32,668 nt of DNA, from IMG/VR virus record IMGVR_UViG_3300017719_000085, positions 1-32,668 of that record. One strand, written 5' to 3'. This document shows, piece by piece, positions 14,329 through 22,597 of this stretch; the first letter of the stretch is position 1; each line of letters begins with the position of its first letter. This DNA comes from a virus. Position numbers and translations under genes: made by a program. The notes below the pieces were generated by a model. The model did no database searches. It saw nothing but the letters and a program-made list of their open reading frames with translations, and was not told where the DNA came from.

Positions 14329-17300
14329 TTACTTAATTGCTAGGTAAATCCAAGTTTGATTTGTTCCATTTAAATCAGTTGATATAAAACTAAATCCGTC
14401 ATCTTCAAAATTAACTCCATAACCTGGGGTATATTCTGCGTCACTAGTATTAGCATTTAAGAAATTGTTTCTTGGGTTTGATGTATTTCTTACAGAATCA
14501 ATCATATACCAATCTGATGCAGAGCTCGTTCTTTTGCTTAATAAAAACCTTGGTCTAAATCCTATAGTTTGTTTATTACCTGTCGTCCCTGTCCCTGTAT
14601 AACTCCCTATCTTCTGATAGCCTGTAACAGAGTGGAAGCAGTAAGCGATAACATCTGCATCATTAGTTATAGCATATCCTGTTTTCATATTAAACACAGT
14701 TGAACTTGGCGCAGTATTATTCCAAATATTTGTATTTCCTGTTATAGCAGCTGCCGAAGATTGTAACTGTAAATATGATTGTTGACCTAAAGAACTTACA
14801 TAAACGTGCCACCCAACTGCCCCGTCTGTTTCTTTAATGATAACTAATTCAGGAGCGGAAGAAAGTCCGTGACCAAAAGAAAAAGCTGTAGCATTAGTAG
14901 CGTGTGAACGGAATTTGCAAATACTAAATCCTGCCTCTGCATTTACACTTACTATACTATCTATAGTACCCTCTGTGTTTATCTGTGGGAGGTTGTCATC
15001 GTGGTCACCTGCTTTCCAACACCAAGCTACGTAGTCTTGTCCTGAAACATTCCTTGCCATTACGCCATTTCCTGACATACTAAACCCATTAGACGATATA
15101 CTAAAATCACTGTCAGTATATTCACTATTTGAGCCATCAGATATTAATGCCTTGTTGTCTCCCCTAACTGAATCAGAAAGAGTATGACTATATGTATTTG
15201 TTCTCACCTTTACCCAAACCAAATCAGGTTTAAAATCAGTAGCAATTTCTTGAGTTCCACCATTACCTGTATAAGTAACAACATCAAAGCTATTCTCTAC
15301 TGTTGGAGTTGTAATGTCAGGGTCTGCTGCTATAGCTAGGTAGATGTAGTCGTATCCACTAGAGTTACCTCCATAAGCCGTCTCCCAATACCAGCCTGTT
15401 TCAGTAAATTGCAATCTTTCGTAGCCTGTATTTTCTGCATTAGAATTGTTTGCAAATAGAAGTCCGTCTTTATTACCGTTTAAGTTTATTCTCTTATTGT
15501 CAAAAATATACCAATCTTCTAAGTGAGAGGATGACTTTATTAATAAGAAAGCAGGCTCAAAACCTACCTCAATGTGGCTTCCTGCACCTGTAACACCTGT
15601 AGAACTATAGCTACCGACTTTTTGGTAGTTGTCTACGCTGTGGAAGCAGTAGGTAACTATCTTATCACTACTTCCGTTTGTATGTATATCAGAACCTGTT
15701 GTTATTGTTGAACTATCCCAAGCGTAATAATATTGATTAGGTCTACTTAATACTGCTCCGTTAGAAAAAGTAAAAATATTTGCTTTTCCAATAGCGTCAG
15801 CGTTTATTATCCAAGCCTGTGCTTCATCTCTGTTTTTAGTAATTATTAATTCAGGAGGAGAACTCAATCCGTGACCGATAGTAGCACCAGACGTTCCGTT
15901 CCCTGTATAAGTCACAATACTAAACCCTGCATCCTGATTAGCTTTTACAGTACTTGCTATTGTATTACCTACTGTATTAGCTGCTATTGTTGTAGTGGTG
16001 TCTCCTGCGTTAAAGCACCAAGCTGCGTAGGTTACACCTGAACCATTTGTACCAACAGAGTTACCAATTAGTGTAAAGCCATTACTATCAAAAGAATCAA
16101 GGTTGTAGCTTGTATTGGTATCTTCTGCATTTGTTAAATTTGAACTTATTACTGCGTGTTCCCCTCTTACAGAATCAGTAAGCCAATTATGTAGTGGACT
16201 TCCTCCTGAACGACCCTTTATCCAAACCAAGTCAGGACTAAATTTAGTAGCCTCTTGGTAAGTTACGTTAGAAGCAGTACCGTTGTATTCAGTACTAGGA
16301 GTTTCCGCAGGGTCTGAATATGTTATAGAGGTAGCAGTACCGTTATAGTTTCCTGTTTCATCTGTAGCATCTCCATCTAGTTTATAATGCGCAGCTAGGT
16401 TAGCAGTAGGAGCATTAGTGTTTAAAGCTAAATTAGATATATCTGACGCACTTAAGGCAGTAGAATACATTCTTACTTCGTCTAATTCCCCATCATACAT
16501 ATCTGCGCTACCACTACCTTCAACTCTTCCTAGATAAATATCTTGTGTTACTCCGTTACCAATATTAAGAGACGTGTTATGGGTTGAATCTAATACACCA
16601 TTTAAATATAAAATTACTTGTGTTCCTGTTCTAACGTAAGCTATATGATTCCACTTGTTCTCTGTTAGTGTTCCTGTAGAGTAATAACTTGCTGAACTTG
16701 AACCTTTCTCATTAACCCTTACTGCACCTGTTGTGTGTTGACCAAAATACATACTTCTTTGGTTCTGGCTACCTGTACTCCATTTAGAAATAAATTGAGT
16801 AGCTTCTGACAAATTATGAGGTTTAGCAAATAAAGAGATTGTAAAATCTTCTGACGAAAAATCAATAGGAGTAGTAGCTGTTGCAGGTATTGTTACATAA
16901 CCTCCGTCTCCACTAAATACAGCACTCTGTCCGCTATCTATATCCTCGCCTATTATACCTGTATCATTTGCATTACCATCTAATTGGTATAAAGCAACAC
17001 CTGAATTGTCATTAAAAATATCCGTAGTTTCTATAGTAGTAGAAGCGTGAGTTTCGTTAGATAGAGTAGTTACTTCGGTAGAAGATAATTCTTTATTGAA
17101 GAATCTAACTTGGTCTACTGAACCTTTCCAAGTTGTTGGGGCGTAATTTTGTGCTTGATTCCCAATCACACTAATTGCATTAGACTGCACTACAGGAGTT
17201 GCGGATACGGTTTCAGAATCTACCTCCGTACCGCCAATATATAACTTTGTTACATTAGTAGTGTTATTTCTTGTAACTATAATGTTATACCAAACACCCT

Positions 17301-17700
17301 GCGTCAATGTATTTGTGTGTGATAATACAGTAGTGTCTGTGCTTTGTCCATCCCCTATTCCTACTGAAAAAAGTCCATTACTTGGCTTATACCTAACACT
17401 TAAAGTACCTGCCCATCCACTTGAAACAGCATTTAAAGATAATATTCTCAAGGTATTTGTAGTTGTTGTATCTCCAAGTCTAACCCAAACAGAGATACTT
17501 ACATCATCTGGAAAAGCATCTATTTTACCTAAATCTACCCTACTACTACTCCCATTAAATACTGCACCTCTGTTTATATACCCTCCTATACGTTGAGTAC
17601 TTCCGTTGCCTGTATAGAGTACGGTGTTAAAGTGTTCTGATGGAGTGAATACCGCATCTGCTGCTGCTGCTTTAGGAAAAAACTTTTTATTTAAAGCCAT
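14329..17700 (-). CDS. Large tail fibre / receptor-binding protein with LamG-like domains
   Basis: 1123 residues. Residues about 43-215 and 258-425 are two concanavalin/LamG-like domains, each starting AVFNGSSS or AVFSGDGG and holding SVWVRL/TISLFAKP and a GSVDQVRFFNKELSS/GELDEVRMYSTALSA end. A short LDGDATDETGNYNG linker follows. Then come two tandem units of about 310 residues (485-792 and 805-1123), both with LVWIK/LVWVK, LTDSVRG/LSDSVRG, AWCF/AWCWKAGD, FGHGLSS.PEL.I and CFHSV.GYQK.GSY, similar to DUF7483-type marine phage fibres. LamG domains often bind glycans, so this is the best candidate adhesin. The N-terminus (VLYTGNGSTQRI) repeats the start of a unit. Confidence 0.88.
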   Translation of the reverse strand: MALNKKFFPKAAAADAVFTPSEHFNTVLYTGNGSTQRIGGYINRGAVFNGSSSRVDLGKIDAFPDDVSISVWVRLGDTTTTNTLRILSLNAVSSGWAGTLSVRYKPSNGLFSVGIGDGQSTDTTVLSHTNTLTQGVWYNIIVTRNNTTNVTKLYIGGTEVDSETVSATPVVQSNAISVIGNQAQNYAPTTWKGSVDQVRFFNKELSSTEVTTLSNETHASTTIETTDIFNDNSGVALYQLDGNANDTGIIGEDIDSGQSAVFSGDGGYVTIPATATTPIDFSSEDFTISLFAKPHNLSEATQFISKWSTGSQNQRSMYFGQHTTGAVRVNEKGSSSASYYSTGTLTENKWNHIAYVRTGTQVILYLNGVLDSTHNTSLNIGNGVTQDIYLGRVEGSGSADMYDGELDEVRMYSTALSASDISNLALNTNAPTANLAAHYKLDGDATDETGNYNGTATSITYSDPAETPSTEYNGTASNVTYQEATKFSPDLVWIKGRSGGSPLHNWLTDSVRGEHAVISSNLTNAEDTNTSYNLDSFDSNGFTLIGNSVGTNGSGVTYAAWCFNAGDTTTTIAANTVGNTIASTVKANQDAGFSIVTYTGNGTSGATIGHGLSSPPELIITKNRDEAQAWIINADAIGKANIFTFSNGAVLSRPNQYYYAWDSSTITTGSDIHTNGSSDKIVTYCFHSVDNYQKVGSYSSTGVTGAGSHIEVGFEPAFLLIKSSSHLEDWYIFDNKRINLNGNKDGLLFANNSNAENTGYERLQFTETGWYWETAYGGNSSGYDYIYLAIAADPDITTPTVENSFDVVTYTGNGGTQEIATDFKPDLVWVKVRTNTYSHTLSDSVRGDNKALISDGSNSEYTDSDFSISSNGFSMSGNGVMARNVSGQDYVAWCWKAGDHDDNLPQINTEGTIDSIVSVNAEAGFSICKFRSHATNATAFSFGHGLSSAPELVIIKETDGAVGWHVYVSSLGQQSYLQLQSSAAAITGNTNIWNNTAPSSTVFNMKTGYAITNDADVIAYCFHSVTGYQKIGSYTGTGTTGNKQTIGFRPRFLLSKRTSSASDWYMIDSVRNTSNPRNNFLNANTSDAEYTPGYGVNFEDDGFSFISTDLNGTNQTWIYLAIK

Positions 17701-17701
17701 A

Positions 17702-18184
17702 TTATAAACTTATATCGTACTGTACTACTTGTGCTTTTGTGGTTAAATCATTTATTTCACTCTCTTTAGTTTCTACGCTTGTCCTTATTGCCGCTCTAGC
17801 ATCTGTTATAGCTGAATCAGTAGTATTTCCTAACTCAGTATCTCTTATAATAACCCAGTCTGTTTTTGATAGTTCAGAATTAGCATTTGATTTTAGGTTT
17901 GCAATCTTTTGTTCTTTTAGTTCGGCTAAAGTCTGACTCCAAGTCTTATTAGTCTTTGGGTAAGTAAATTGTGTATTAGCACTATCCCAAAATATCTCTC
18001 CTAAATCGTGTATTCTCGAATCGTAACCATCTGGTATTACAACGTCAAACAAACCTTCTGCCTTTTGCTCGCCTCTAGTTAATTGGTCAAAGCCGCCAAG
18101 ATATTCTTTTTGACTTCCCTCAAATGATTTAGGTACTGATTGATATACTTGTATTGTTCCGTTTCTATTAATTGCGTATGCCAT
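17702..18184 (-). CDS. Probable tail fibre assembly/attachment protein
   Basis: About 160 residues from the ATG at 18184 (MAYAINRNGTIQVYQS). An upstream ATG at 18217 would add MVSNLTNSIII but lies inside the preceding gene, so the inner start is preferred. The C-terminal half has AELKEQKIANLKSNANSELSKTDW, VIIRDTE and AITDARAAIRTSVETKESEI. The TDW-x-VIRD plus helical tail pattern is shared with fibre chaperone-like proteins (DUF4376-like and relatives). It lies directly between fibre genes, which suits a chaperone or a small fibre part; the family call is tentative. Confidence 0.65.
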   Translation of the reverse strand: MAYAINRNGTIQVYQSVPKSFEGSQKEYLGGFDQLTRGEQKAEGLFDVVIPDGYDSRIHDLGEIFWDSANTQFTYPKTNKTWSQTLAELKEQKIANLKSNANSELSKTDWVIIRDTELGNTTDSAITDARAAIRTSVETKESEINDLTTKAQVVQYDISL

Positions 18185-18186
18185 AA

Positions 18187-18576
18187 TTATGATGCTATTT
18201 GTGAGATTTGATACCAAGCCTCTGACGTAGATATAAATTTAAACTCAATTATATTTTTAGTTGAACTCGTGTCATCATAAGTACCTGCTAATTTATTAAA
18301 AGTACCTGCTGAACCATTAATATTCCCAAGCGCTAGTGTATATGAAGAACCGCCACCAGTAATTATTATAGTACAAGTTGAACCAATTTTAACATTTGTA
18401 AATGCTAATGTAGTAGAATGTCCTGCTGTCCAAGTAAATACATCAGCTGTAGAAGTGTTTATAGTAATTGCAGTTGCTGAAGTTACAGCACTACTAGCAG
18501 TATATCTATCTGCTAGTTGGTCGTGTCCAATAGCATCGTTTGCTATTACGTCTCCTGTTACTTTTGTTATCGCCAT
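18187..18576 (-). CDS. Small fibre-like protein, 129 aa
   Basis: 129 residues, Ser/Thr/Ala-rich and beta-rich. It starts MAITKVTGDVIANDAIGHDQLADRY, echoing the fibre motif NDDAVTVDKLAN in the neighbouring 500-residue fibre. The rest (HSTTLAFTNVKIGSTCTIIITGGG, WYQISQIAS) looks like a compact beta tip of a phage fibre. It probably forms a separate short fibre or tip. A TAAATTTG box lies 14 bases before the ATG. Confidence 0.68.
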   Translation of the reverse strand: MAITKVTGDVIANDAIGHDQLADRYTASSAVTSATAITINTSTADVFTWTAGHSTTLAFTNVKIGSTCTIIITGGGSSYTLALGNINGSAGTFNKLAGTYDDTSSTKNIIEFKFISTSEAWYQISQIAS

Positions 18577-18589
18577 ATCTTATTTTTTA

Positions 18590-18597
18590 CAAATTTA
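18590..18597 (-). promoter_or_regulatory. Possible -7 box before 129-aa fibre gene
   Basis: TAAATTTG on the minus strand, 14 bases before the ATG at 18576 and overlapping the stop region of the fibre gene. It matches TAnnTTTG; no clear TTG at the expected distance. Confidence 0.4.
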
Positions 18598-20097
18598 CGA
18601 AAGTTTTATATGAGTTACTTCTATATTATTAGTGCCTGTTTGTGGTGCGGTTGTAAAGGTCAAAGTAGTGCCGCTTGTTGAGTAATTTGATTTTGACTGA
18701 TAAACTCCGTCTATATAAATTTGAAGATTATTTTTATTGGCTGGCTCAGTTGTTAATGTAAATGTAGTATCCGAACCATCCCCATTAAAAGTATCTATTT
18801 CTATACTAGGAGTTCCGCCTATAGCCACAGCGTGCGTAACCTCAATATTATCTGTACCTGTAGCTGGTGCTGTTGAAAATGTTAACGTCGTCCCACTTGT
18901 AGAATAATTACTTTTAGACTGGTAGACTCCATCTATATAGATTTGAAGATTATTTTCGTTTGCTATAGTATTGTTTAAATTAAAATCTACTGTAGAACCG
19001 TCTCCATCAAAACTCTCTACGTTTATTGTAGTAGAACCTCCAACAGCTGTACCATTAGACGCTGATGTAATCCTGCCTTGAGCGTCAACAGTTATATCAG
19101 CAGTTGTATAACTGCCAGCAGTAACTGCTGTATTAGCTAGTTTGTCTGCGGTTATAGCGTCATCTATTACTTTATCAGTAGTTACCGCATTATTAGCAAT
19201 AGTTAAAGCCGTTGAACCTGTTACATCGCCTGTATGGGTTGCGTTAGTTATTTTAGCTGTATTTGCTGCAATCGCCGTATTTATTGAATTTGCTAATTTA
19301 TCTACAGTAACCGCGTCGTCGTTTATCATTGAAGTCTCTACAGCACTTGCTCCGATTGTAGTAACGCCAGCGCTACTAATAGTAACGTCTCCAGTTACAC
19401 TAACATTATTAAAATCAGTACCATTAGAAACTAAAATATCGCCACTAGTTGCGGCGCTTAAATTGTCATCAAACTGGTCAAGTTTTGGAGGAGTTACTGC
19501 ATTAGCTTGAATTGCGCTGGTATCAATATCAGCACTAAAAGTAGTGCCAGTAATATCAATACCAGTTCCAGCCGTTATTGCTAGATTAGCAAAAGCGTTA
19601 GCTTTTTCAGTTGTAGTTAGATTTTGATTGTTTATGTCAATTCTAAGCCTATTACCTAAAGCAGTTGTAACGGTTGTACTAAAGTTAGCGTCGTCTCCTA
19701 ATGCTGCGGCTAATTCGTTTAGCGTATCTAAAGCGCTAGGGGAGTTATCTATTAAGTTAGTTATTTCAGTATCTACATAATCTTTTACAGCGGCGTTACT
19801 GGGTACGTTAGAGTCTGAATCGTTAGAACTAATGCCAGAGCTTTCTAATGTTAAACTAACTACAGCTCCATTAGCCAAAAGTAATTGGGTCGAAGTTCCG
19901 CCAGTTTTTATTATGCTAGCTCCAGTAATAGTACCATCAGCGGTTAAAGCTCCAGTATTATTTATAGATATATTTATATCGTTACCTAAACCGTCTGTTA
20001 GCTCTATGTTAGATGACCCAACAGATGAATTATCTGACGTTTTTATTAAGCCATCATAAGTATCTTTTATTTTAGTTCCGCTTAAGCTAGTACCCAT
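18595..20097 (-). CDS. Tail fibre protein with duplicated C-terminal domain
   Basis: 500 residues. The N-terminus (MGTSLSGTKIKDTYDGLIKTSDNSSV) is typical of marine phage fibres. Residues about 100-150 contain a helix-forming DTLNELAAALGDDANFSTTV segment. Residues 195-350 hold repeats of the type DAVTVDKLAN and AITADKLANTAV (trimeric shaft). The C-terminal two units (358-423 and 432-497) are near copies, with NNLQIYIDGVYQSKSNYSTSGTTLTF in both. The shape suggests a trimeric shaft with two distal binding knobs. It probably cooperates with the LamG fibre in adsorption. Confidence 0.85.
   Translation of the reverse strand: MGTSLSGTKIKDTYDGLIKTSDNSSVGSSNIELTDGLGNDINISINNTGALTADGTITGASIIKTGGTSTQLLLANGAVVSLTLESSGISSNDSDSNVPSNAAVKDYVDTEITNLIDNSPSALDTLNELAAALGDDANFSTTVTTALGNRLRIDINNQNLTTTEKANAFANLAITAGTGIDITGTTFSADIDTSAIQANAVTPPKLDQFDDNLSAATSGDILVSNGTDFNNVSVTGDVTISSAGVTTIGASAVETSMINDDAVTVDKLANSINTAIAANTAKITNATHTGDVTGSTALTIANNAVTTDKVIDDAITADKLANTAVTAGSYTTADITVDAQGRITSASNGTAVGGSTTINVESFDGDGSTVDFNLNNTIANENNLQIYIDGVYQSKSNYSTSGTTLTFSTAPATGTDNIEVTHAVAIGGTPSIEIDTFNGDGSDTTFTLTTEPANKNNLQIYIDGVYQSKSNYSTSGTTLTFTTAPQTGTNNIEVTHIKLS
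18607..18804 (-). repeat. Fibre C-terminal repeat, copy 2
   Basis: About 66 codons encoding residues 432-497 of the 500-residue fibre. The core YIDGVYQSKSNYSTSGTTLT is identical to copy 1; the DNA has diverged at synonymous sites, so the duplication is old. Confidence 0.85.
18829..19026 (-). repeat. Fibre C-terminal repeat, copy 1
   Basis: First copy of the duplicated fibre domain (residues 358-423), 74 residues before copy 2. Both copies start with a (V/I)E(S/I)(F/D)..DGDGS-type strand and end with NIEVTH. Confidence 0.85.
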
Positions 20098-20111
20098 ACC
20101 TAAATTTTATA

Positions 20112-20119
20112 CAAAAATA
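20112..20119 (-). promoter_or_regulatory. Possible -7 box before 500-aa fibre gene
   Basis: TATTTTTG on the minus strand, in the 26-base gap between the 44-residue gene and the fibre ATG at 20097. It matches TAnnTTTG; the upstream -33 element is not clear. Confidence 0.4.
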
Positions 20120-20123
20120 CAAA

Positions 20124-20258
20124 TTAAATTTCGTTCCAGTTCTTATCTTCAGCGTTCCAGTTTTTGTCTCTGGTTTGCCAGAAATTTTTATTTTTTTTTA
20201 AGACTTTTTTTCTATAGCGACCAGCTTTTGGTCTTAATGTACCTCCAGCGCCTATCAT
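20124..20258 (-). CDS. Small basic protein, 44 aa
   Basis: ATG at 20258 in an ATGA overlap with the preceding gene, giving 44 residues: a Gly-rich start (MIGAGGTLRPKAGRYRKK), a lysine-rich middle and two NWN-type motifs (KNWNAEDKNWNEI). Coupling and lack of another explanation for this gap support it. The short W-x-x-N repeats suggest a structural or binding peptide. No family recognised. Confidence 0.65.
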   Translation of the reverse strand: MIGAGGTLRPKAGRYRKKVLKKNKNFWQTRDKNWNAEDKNWNEI

Positions 20259-20551
20259 TGTGGAATGTGGCGCAAATAGCAAATAATATGCCCTTTAGTT
20301 AACGTAATATCGGTAAAGTTGCCGTATATAATTTGCCCATCTAGTAGGTCGTAATCAGTTAGCGTAGTGTCTCCAGCTGGAGTATCATTAGTACCGCTAA
20401 AAGTCGCTGAGGTTATACATTCAATCATACAGAAATATTCACCGCTAACCGTAGTAAGATTATCAGCACCTTTAATAAGCGTACGCATTCCAAAGTCGCC
20501 AAATGACATTCTTTGAAAGTTGTTAGTTGAATATAAATCTTTAGTAGCCAT
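20255..20551 (-). CDS. Hypothetical small virion-like protein, 98 aa
   Basis: Beta-rich protein (MATKDLYSTNNFQRMSFGDFGMRTLIKGADNLT...IICYLRHIPQ) lying between the lysis and fibre genes. Its Ser/Thr/Gly-rich strands and size fit a minor tail or decoration protein, but no family is recognised. It shares an ATGA overlap with the 44-residue gene after it. Confidence 0.7.
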   Translation of the reverse strand: MATKDLYSTNNFQRMSFGDFGMRTLIKGADNLTTVSGEYFCMIECITSATFSGTNDTPAGDTTLTDYDLLDGQIIYGNFTDITLTKGHIICYLRHIPQ

Positions 20552-20553
20552 AA

Positions 20554-20643
20554 CTATTTCTTTTTTGCTGGTTTATTTCTGCCTTGTTTTTGCGCTCTAG
20601 TGCAATGACTATATTTACCTCTACGGTTTAATGACTTGCCCAT
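20554..20643 (-). CDS. Tiny basic peptide, 29 aa
   Basis: ATG at 20643 overlaps the holin stop codon as TAATG and encodes 29 residues. The peptide is strongly basic (MGKSLNRRGKYSHCTRAQ...PAKKK) and has one Cys-His pair. The 1-base coupling argues for translation. It could be a nucleic-acid-binding or structural peptide. No homology is recognised. Confidence 0.55.
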   Translation of the reverse strand: MGKSLNRRGKYSHCTRAQKQGRNKPAKKK

Positions 20644-21017
20644 TACTTTGTTTTATCTTTTAATTTCTCAAAAGTCCTTAAACCACCTAGCCCTAGCATC
20701 CCCATTAGGACAGTAAAAAGGCTATTAGTGTCAAACTCTATAACCTTAATATCCGTATATGATAAAAGCAATGGCATAATAATATAATGAAAAGCAAAAG
20801 CTATTCCACAGACCCAACCGATAAAAGGACGCCATCCAGCCACAAACATACTTCTATGCTGAGCCTCTACCTTGTTAATCTCCGCTTGGAGTTCTATAAG
20901 GCGCTGAGGGTCTAACTCTTTACCCTTAATAGCCTCTCTAATATCTAAAGCTAAACCGCCTAGATTAGAATTACCATTATTTCCTTTTCCTAATAAACCT
21001 AGTAAAAACTTAATCAT
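20643..21017 (-). CDS. Holin of three transmembrane segments
   Basis: 124 residues. The segment VAGWRPFIGWVCGIAFAFHYI (about 59-79) is the signature of the Holin_3TM/GTA-release family, followed by a hydrophobic helix (IIMPLLLSY) and a third hydrophobic helix near LFTVLMGMLGLGGLRTFEK. The N-terminal third is a soluble helical part. It should permeabilise the inner membrane to let the M15 endolysin act. It overlaps the end of the endolysin region (21044) with a 26-base gap and is followed by the 29-residue peptide. Confidence 0.88.
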   Translation of the reverse strand: MIKFLLGLLGKGNNGNSNLGGLALDIREAIKGKELDPQRLIELQAEINKVEAQHRSMFVAGWRPFIGWVCGIAFAFHYIIMPLLLSYTDIKVIEFDTNSLFTVLMGMLGLGGLRTFEKLKDKTK

Positions 21018-21043
21018 ATTTTAAAGTATTTCCGACAGTACCG

Positions 21044-21403
21044 CTAACTATATAACCAGATAACGTCTGGGTCTTTAGTTTCTGAGGTGTCGCAATGTAT
21101 AAAGGTACGTCCGATTCCAACCCTAGATATGCCAGCGTCAAGGAGTGCCTTTGTAATAATAAACCGCTCTCTTGAGTTTGTGCAATGTATATCTGCGGCT
21201 TTGCCTTCAATATGGGCTGAGTCTGGCTTTGAGTTTGGTAATGAGTCATTATGGGCTTGAGTTCTAAAACCAGAGTTAATTTTAAAGCTAATACCAGCCA
21301 AATCACGAGCCAAATCAAGTTTACTAAGAAAGTCGGAATCCATTTTAGACCCAGAGCCTTCTTCAGAGGGGCAGTCAAACTCATTTAAAGTAAAGTACTT
21401 CAT
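21044..21403 (-). CDS. M15-family peptidase endolysin
   Basis: 119 residues. The zinc peptidase motifs of the VanX/D-Ala-D-Ala carboxypeptidase-like M15 family are present: SGFRTQAHN (44-52), SAHIEGKAADIH (62-73, with H64 and D71) and FIHCD (H103). It begins YFTLNEFDCPS, as in many phage M15 proteins. It should cleave the peptide cross-links of peptidoglycan. No signal peptide is present, so it relies on the holin. Its ATG overlaps the stop of the 59-residue membrane gene (ATGA). Another frame over the same bases (21384-21010) is a shadow. Confidence 0.92.
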   Translation of the reverse strand: MKYFTLNEFDCPSEEGSGSKMDSDFLSKLDLARDLAGISFKINSGFRTQAHNDSLPNSKPDSAHIEGKAADIHCTNSRERFIITKALLDAGISRVGIGRTFIHCDTSETKDPDVIWLYS

Positions 21404-21579
21404 TTTTTTATTTTGCCAATTTCTTTTTTAATATCTGCTTTTAACTCCTTAAATTTATTTTCTAATGCGTCTGGTATTCCGTCTTTATCCTTATCAGTAA
21501 AAACACCGTAAAGAGTTAATCCCATCATTACAGCAGTAGCGAGCATTATGACTGCAATTATAATTATTAAAGTTTCCAT
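21400..21579 (-). CDS. Small membrane protein with coiled tail, 59 aa
   Basis: ATG at 21579 gives 59 residues: a hydrophobic N-terminal helix (about 4-25, LIIIIAVIMLATAVMMGLTLY), then a DKDKDGIPDALENK motif (a calcium-loop-like D-x-D-x-D-G stretch) and a lysine-rich helix. The stop overlaps the endolysin ATG. Placement and topology suit a lysis accessory protein such as a spanin-like or pinholin-type partner; this is inference. Confidence 0.7.
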   Translation of the reverse strand: METLIIIIAVIMLATAVMMGLTLYGVFTDKDKDGIPDALENKFKELKADIKKEIGKIKK

Positions 21580-21599
21580 ATTTATTTATTTATTGTTAT

Positions 21600-22004
21600 T
21601 TATTTTTTAGGGGGGTTGTGTTTGTTATCGAAATCAATAGCCGCCTTTAAGATAATTTTATCCATAACTGCATCTTGATTCTTTAACATTTCTTTTTGTA
21701 AATCAATTACCATTTCTTCTAGCCTATCTTTAGCAGCTACAAGCATCTGTATTTGATGTTCTTTTTTTTCTAATGTAGATTTTAAAATATTTACATCGTC
21801 TGGGATTGTGCCGCTTATAGTACTTATTAAAATCGGTATTGATGCCGCTATAGAACCAATTAACATTAGTACGATTTCTTTATTAGATTCTAATACTGGA
21901 AACTGTATTAATGTAATTATAATACCGACTATAAATAGAAATACAAATAAACTGCCTGCATAGCTTCGTATTGATTTTGCCGCTCCATTAGATGGTAGTT
22001 TCAT
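21600..22004 (-). CDS. Two-helix membrane protein with coiled coil
   Basis: 134 residues: transmembrane helices at about 17-37 (LFVFLFIVGIIITLIQ) and 44-62 (IVLMLIGSIAASIPILIS), then a long coiled coil (about 72-115, LKSTLEKKEHQIQMLVAAKDRLEEM) and a polar tail. No enzyme motif. It sits in the lysis block, 20 bases before the 59-residue gene, so a role as holin regulator, antiholin or spanin-like component is possible. Confidence 0.7.
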   Translation of the reverse strand: MKLPSNGAAKSIRSYAGSLFVFLFIVGIIITLIQFPVLESNKEIVLMLIGSIAASIPILISTISGTIPDDVNILKSTLEKKEHQIQMLVAAKDRLEEMVIDLQKEMLKNQDAVMDKIILKAAIDFDNKHNPPKK

Positions 22005-22009
22005 AATTA

Positions 22010-22156
22010 CTATTTTTTTAATTTATCTTTTATCTGTATCAAAGTCCAAATCAAAGAGGCTACTAAAACCAACGTACTTAATATCATATTTATATTTACT
22101 AGACTAAAACCTACAGCGCCCATATTAATAAACCAAAGTCTTAAATTTTCTTCCAT
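22010..22156 (-). CDS. Small holin-like membrane protein, 48 aa
   Basis: ATG at 22156 gives 48 residues with a hydrophobic region (about 12-42: MGAVGFSLVNINMILSTLVLVASLIWTL) and a lysine-rich end. The gene starts 4 bases after the tail terminator gene stop and ends just before the two-helix protein start. Size, charge and location fit a small holin or holin partner. No other frame explains the gap. Confidence 0.65.
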   Translation of the reverse strand: MEENLRLWFINMGAVGFSLVNINMILSTLVLVASLIWTLIQIKDKLKK

Positions 22157-22159
22157 TTT

Positions 22160-22597
22160 TTATATCTTTTCTACTCTGTTAGAAATTTCCATTATAGCTC
22201 TAAAGTATGTTTTATCTTGTAAGTCATCTTCTAAGTAAGTTGTATTCTCATTTATGGAAGTATAAACTTTAAAACCATCGCTACTTAAATCATAATAACC
22301 AGAGCTTCTAGTTCTAATAAGATTAAGCACTTCGGAAACTATTTGATTACTCTGTAGCTCTCCGCCGTCGTCTGAATTAAAAGCAGTTACTGCTTCTATT
22401 CTTGTTATACATTGAGAATTAAAACTAGTCGTATTGTTATCAATTTCGTTACTGCTTATAGAACTTACCTTTATATAGGGTTCAGAGGCACTAGACGGCA
22501 CTCTGTTATAAATTGGTACATAACTACCATTTATAGTAATTGCATCCGTTAAACGGTCTATAATTGCCTTTCTTATAAAATGTAGAGCCTCATTCAT
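22160..22597 (-). CDS. Tail terminator / completion protein (DUF3168-like)
   Basis: 145 residues. The N-terminus MNEALHFIRKAIIDRLTDAI...VPIYNRVPSSASEPYIKVSS is the usual start of DUF3168 tail completion proteins. A helical middle (SNQIVSEVLNLIRTR) and a beta end (TYFRAIMEISNRVEKI) follow. It should cap the tail tube or join it to the head. It overlaps the gp10-like gene by 4 bases and is the last of four head-tail genes in canonical order. Confidence 0.85.
   Translation of the reverse strand: MNEALHFIRKAIIDRLTDAITINGSYVPIYNRVPSSASEPYIKVSSISSNEIDNNTTSFNSQCITRIEAVTAFNSDDGGELQSNQIVSEVLNLIRTRSSGYYDLSSDGFKVYTSINENTTYLEDDLQDKTYFRAIMEISNRVEKI

Noticed and set aside
18607-19026. Diversity-generating retroelement target
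   Set aside because: The fibre repeats are a simple tandem duplication; no reverse transcriptase or template repeat is present.
21010-21384. 124-aa ORF overlapping the M15 peptidase
   Set aside because: Same bases as the endolysin in another frame; composition is Gln/Leu/Thr-rich low complexity and no motif is present.
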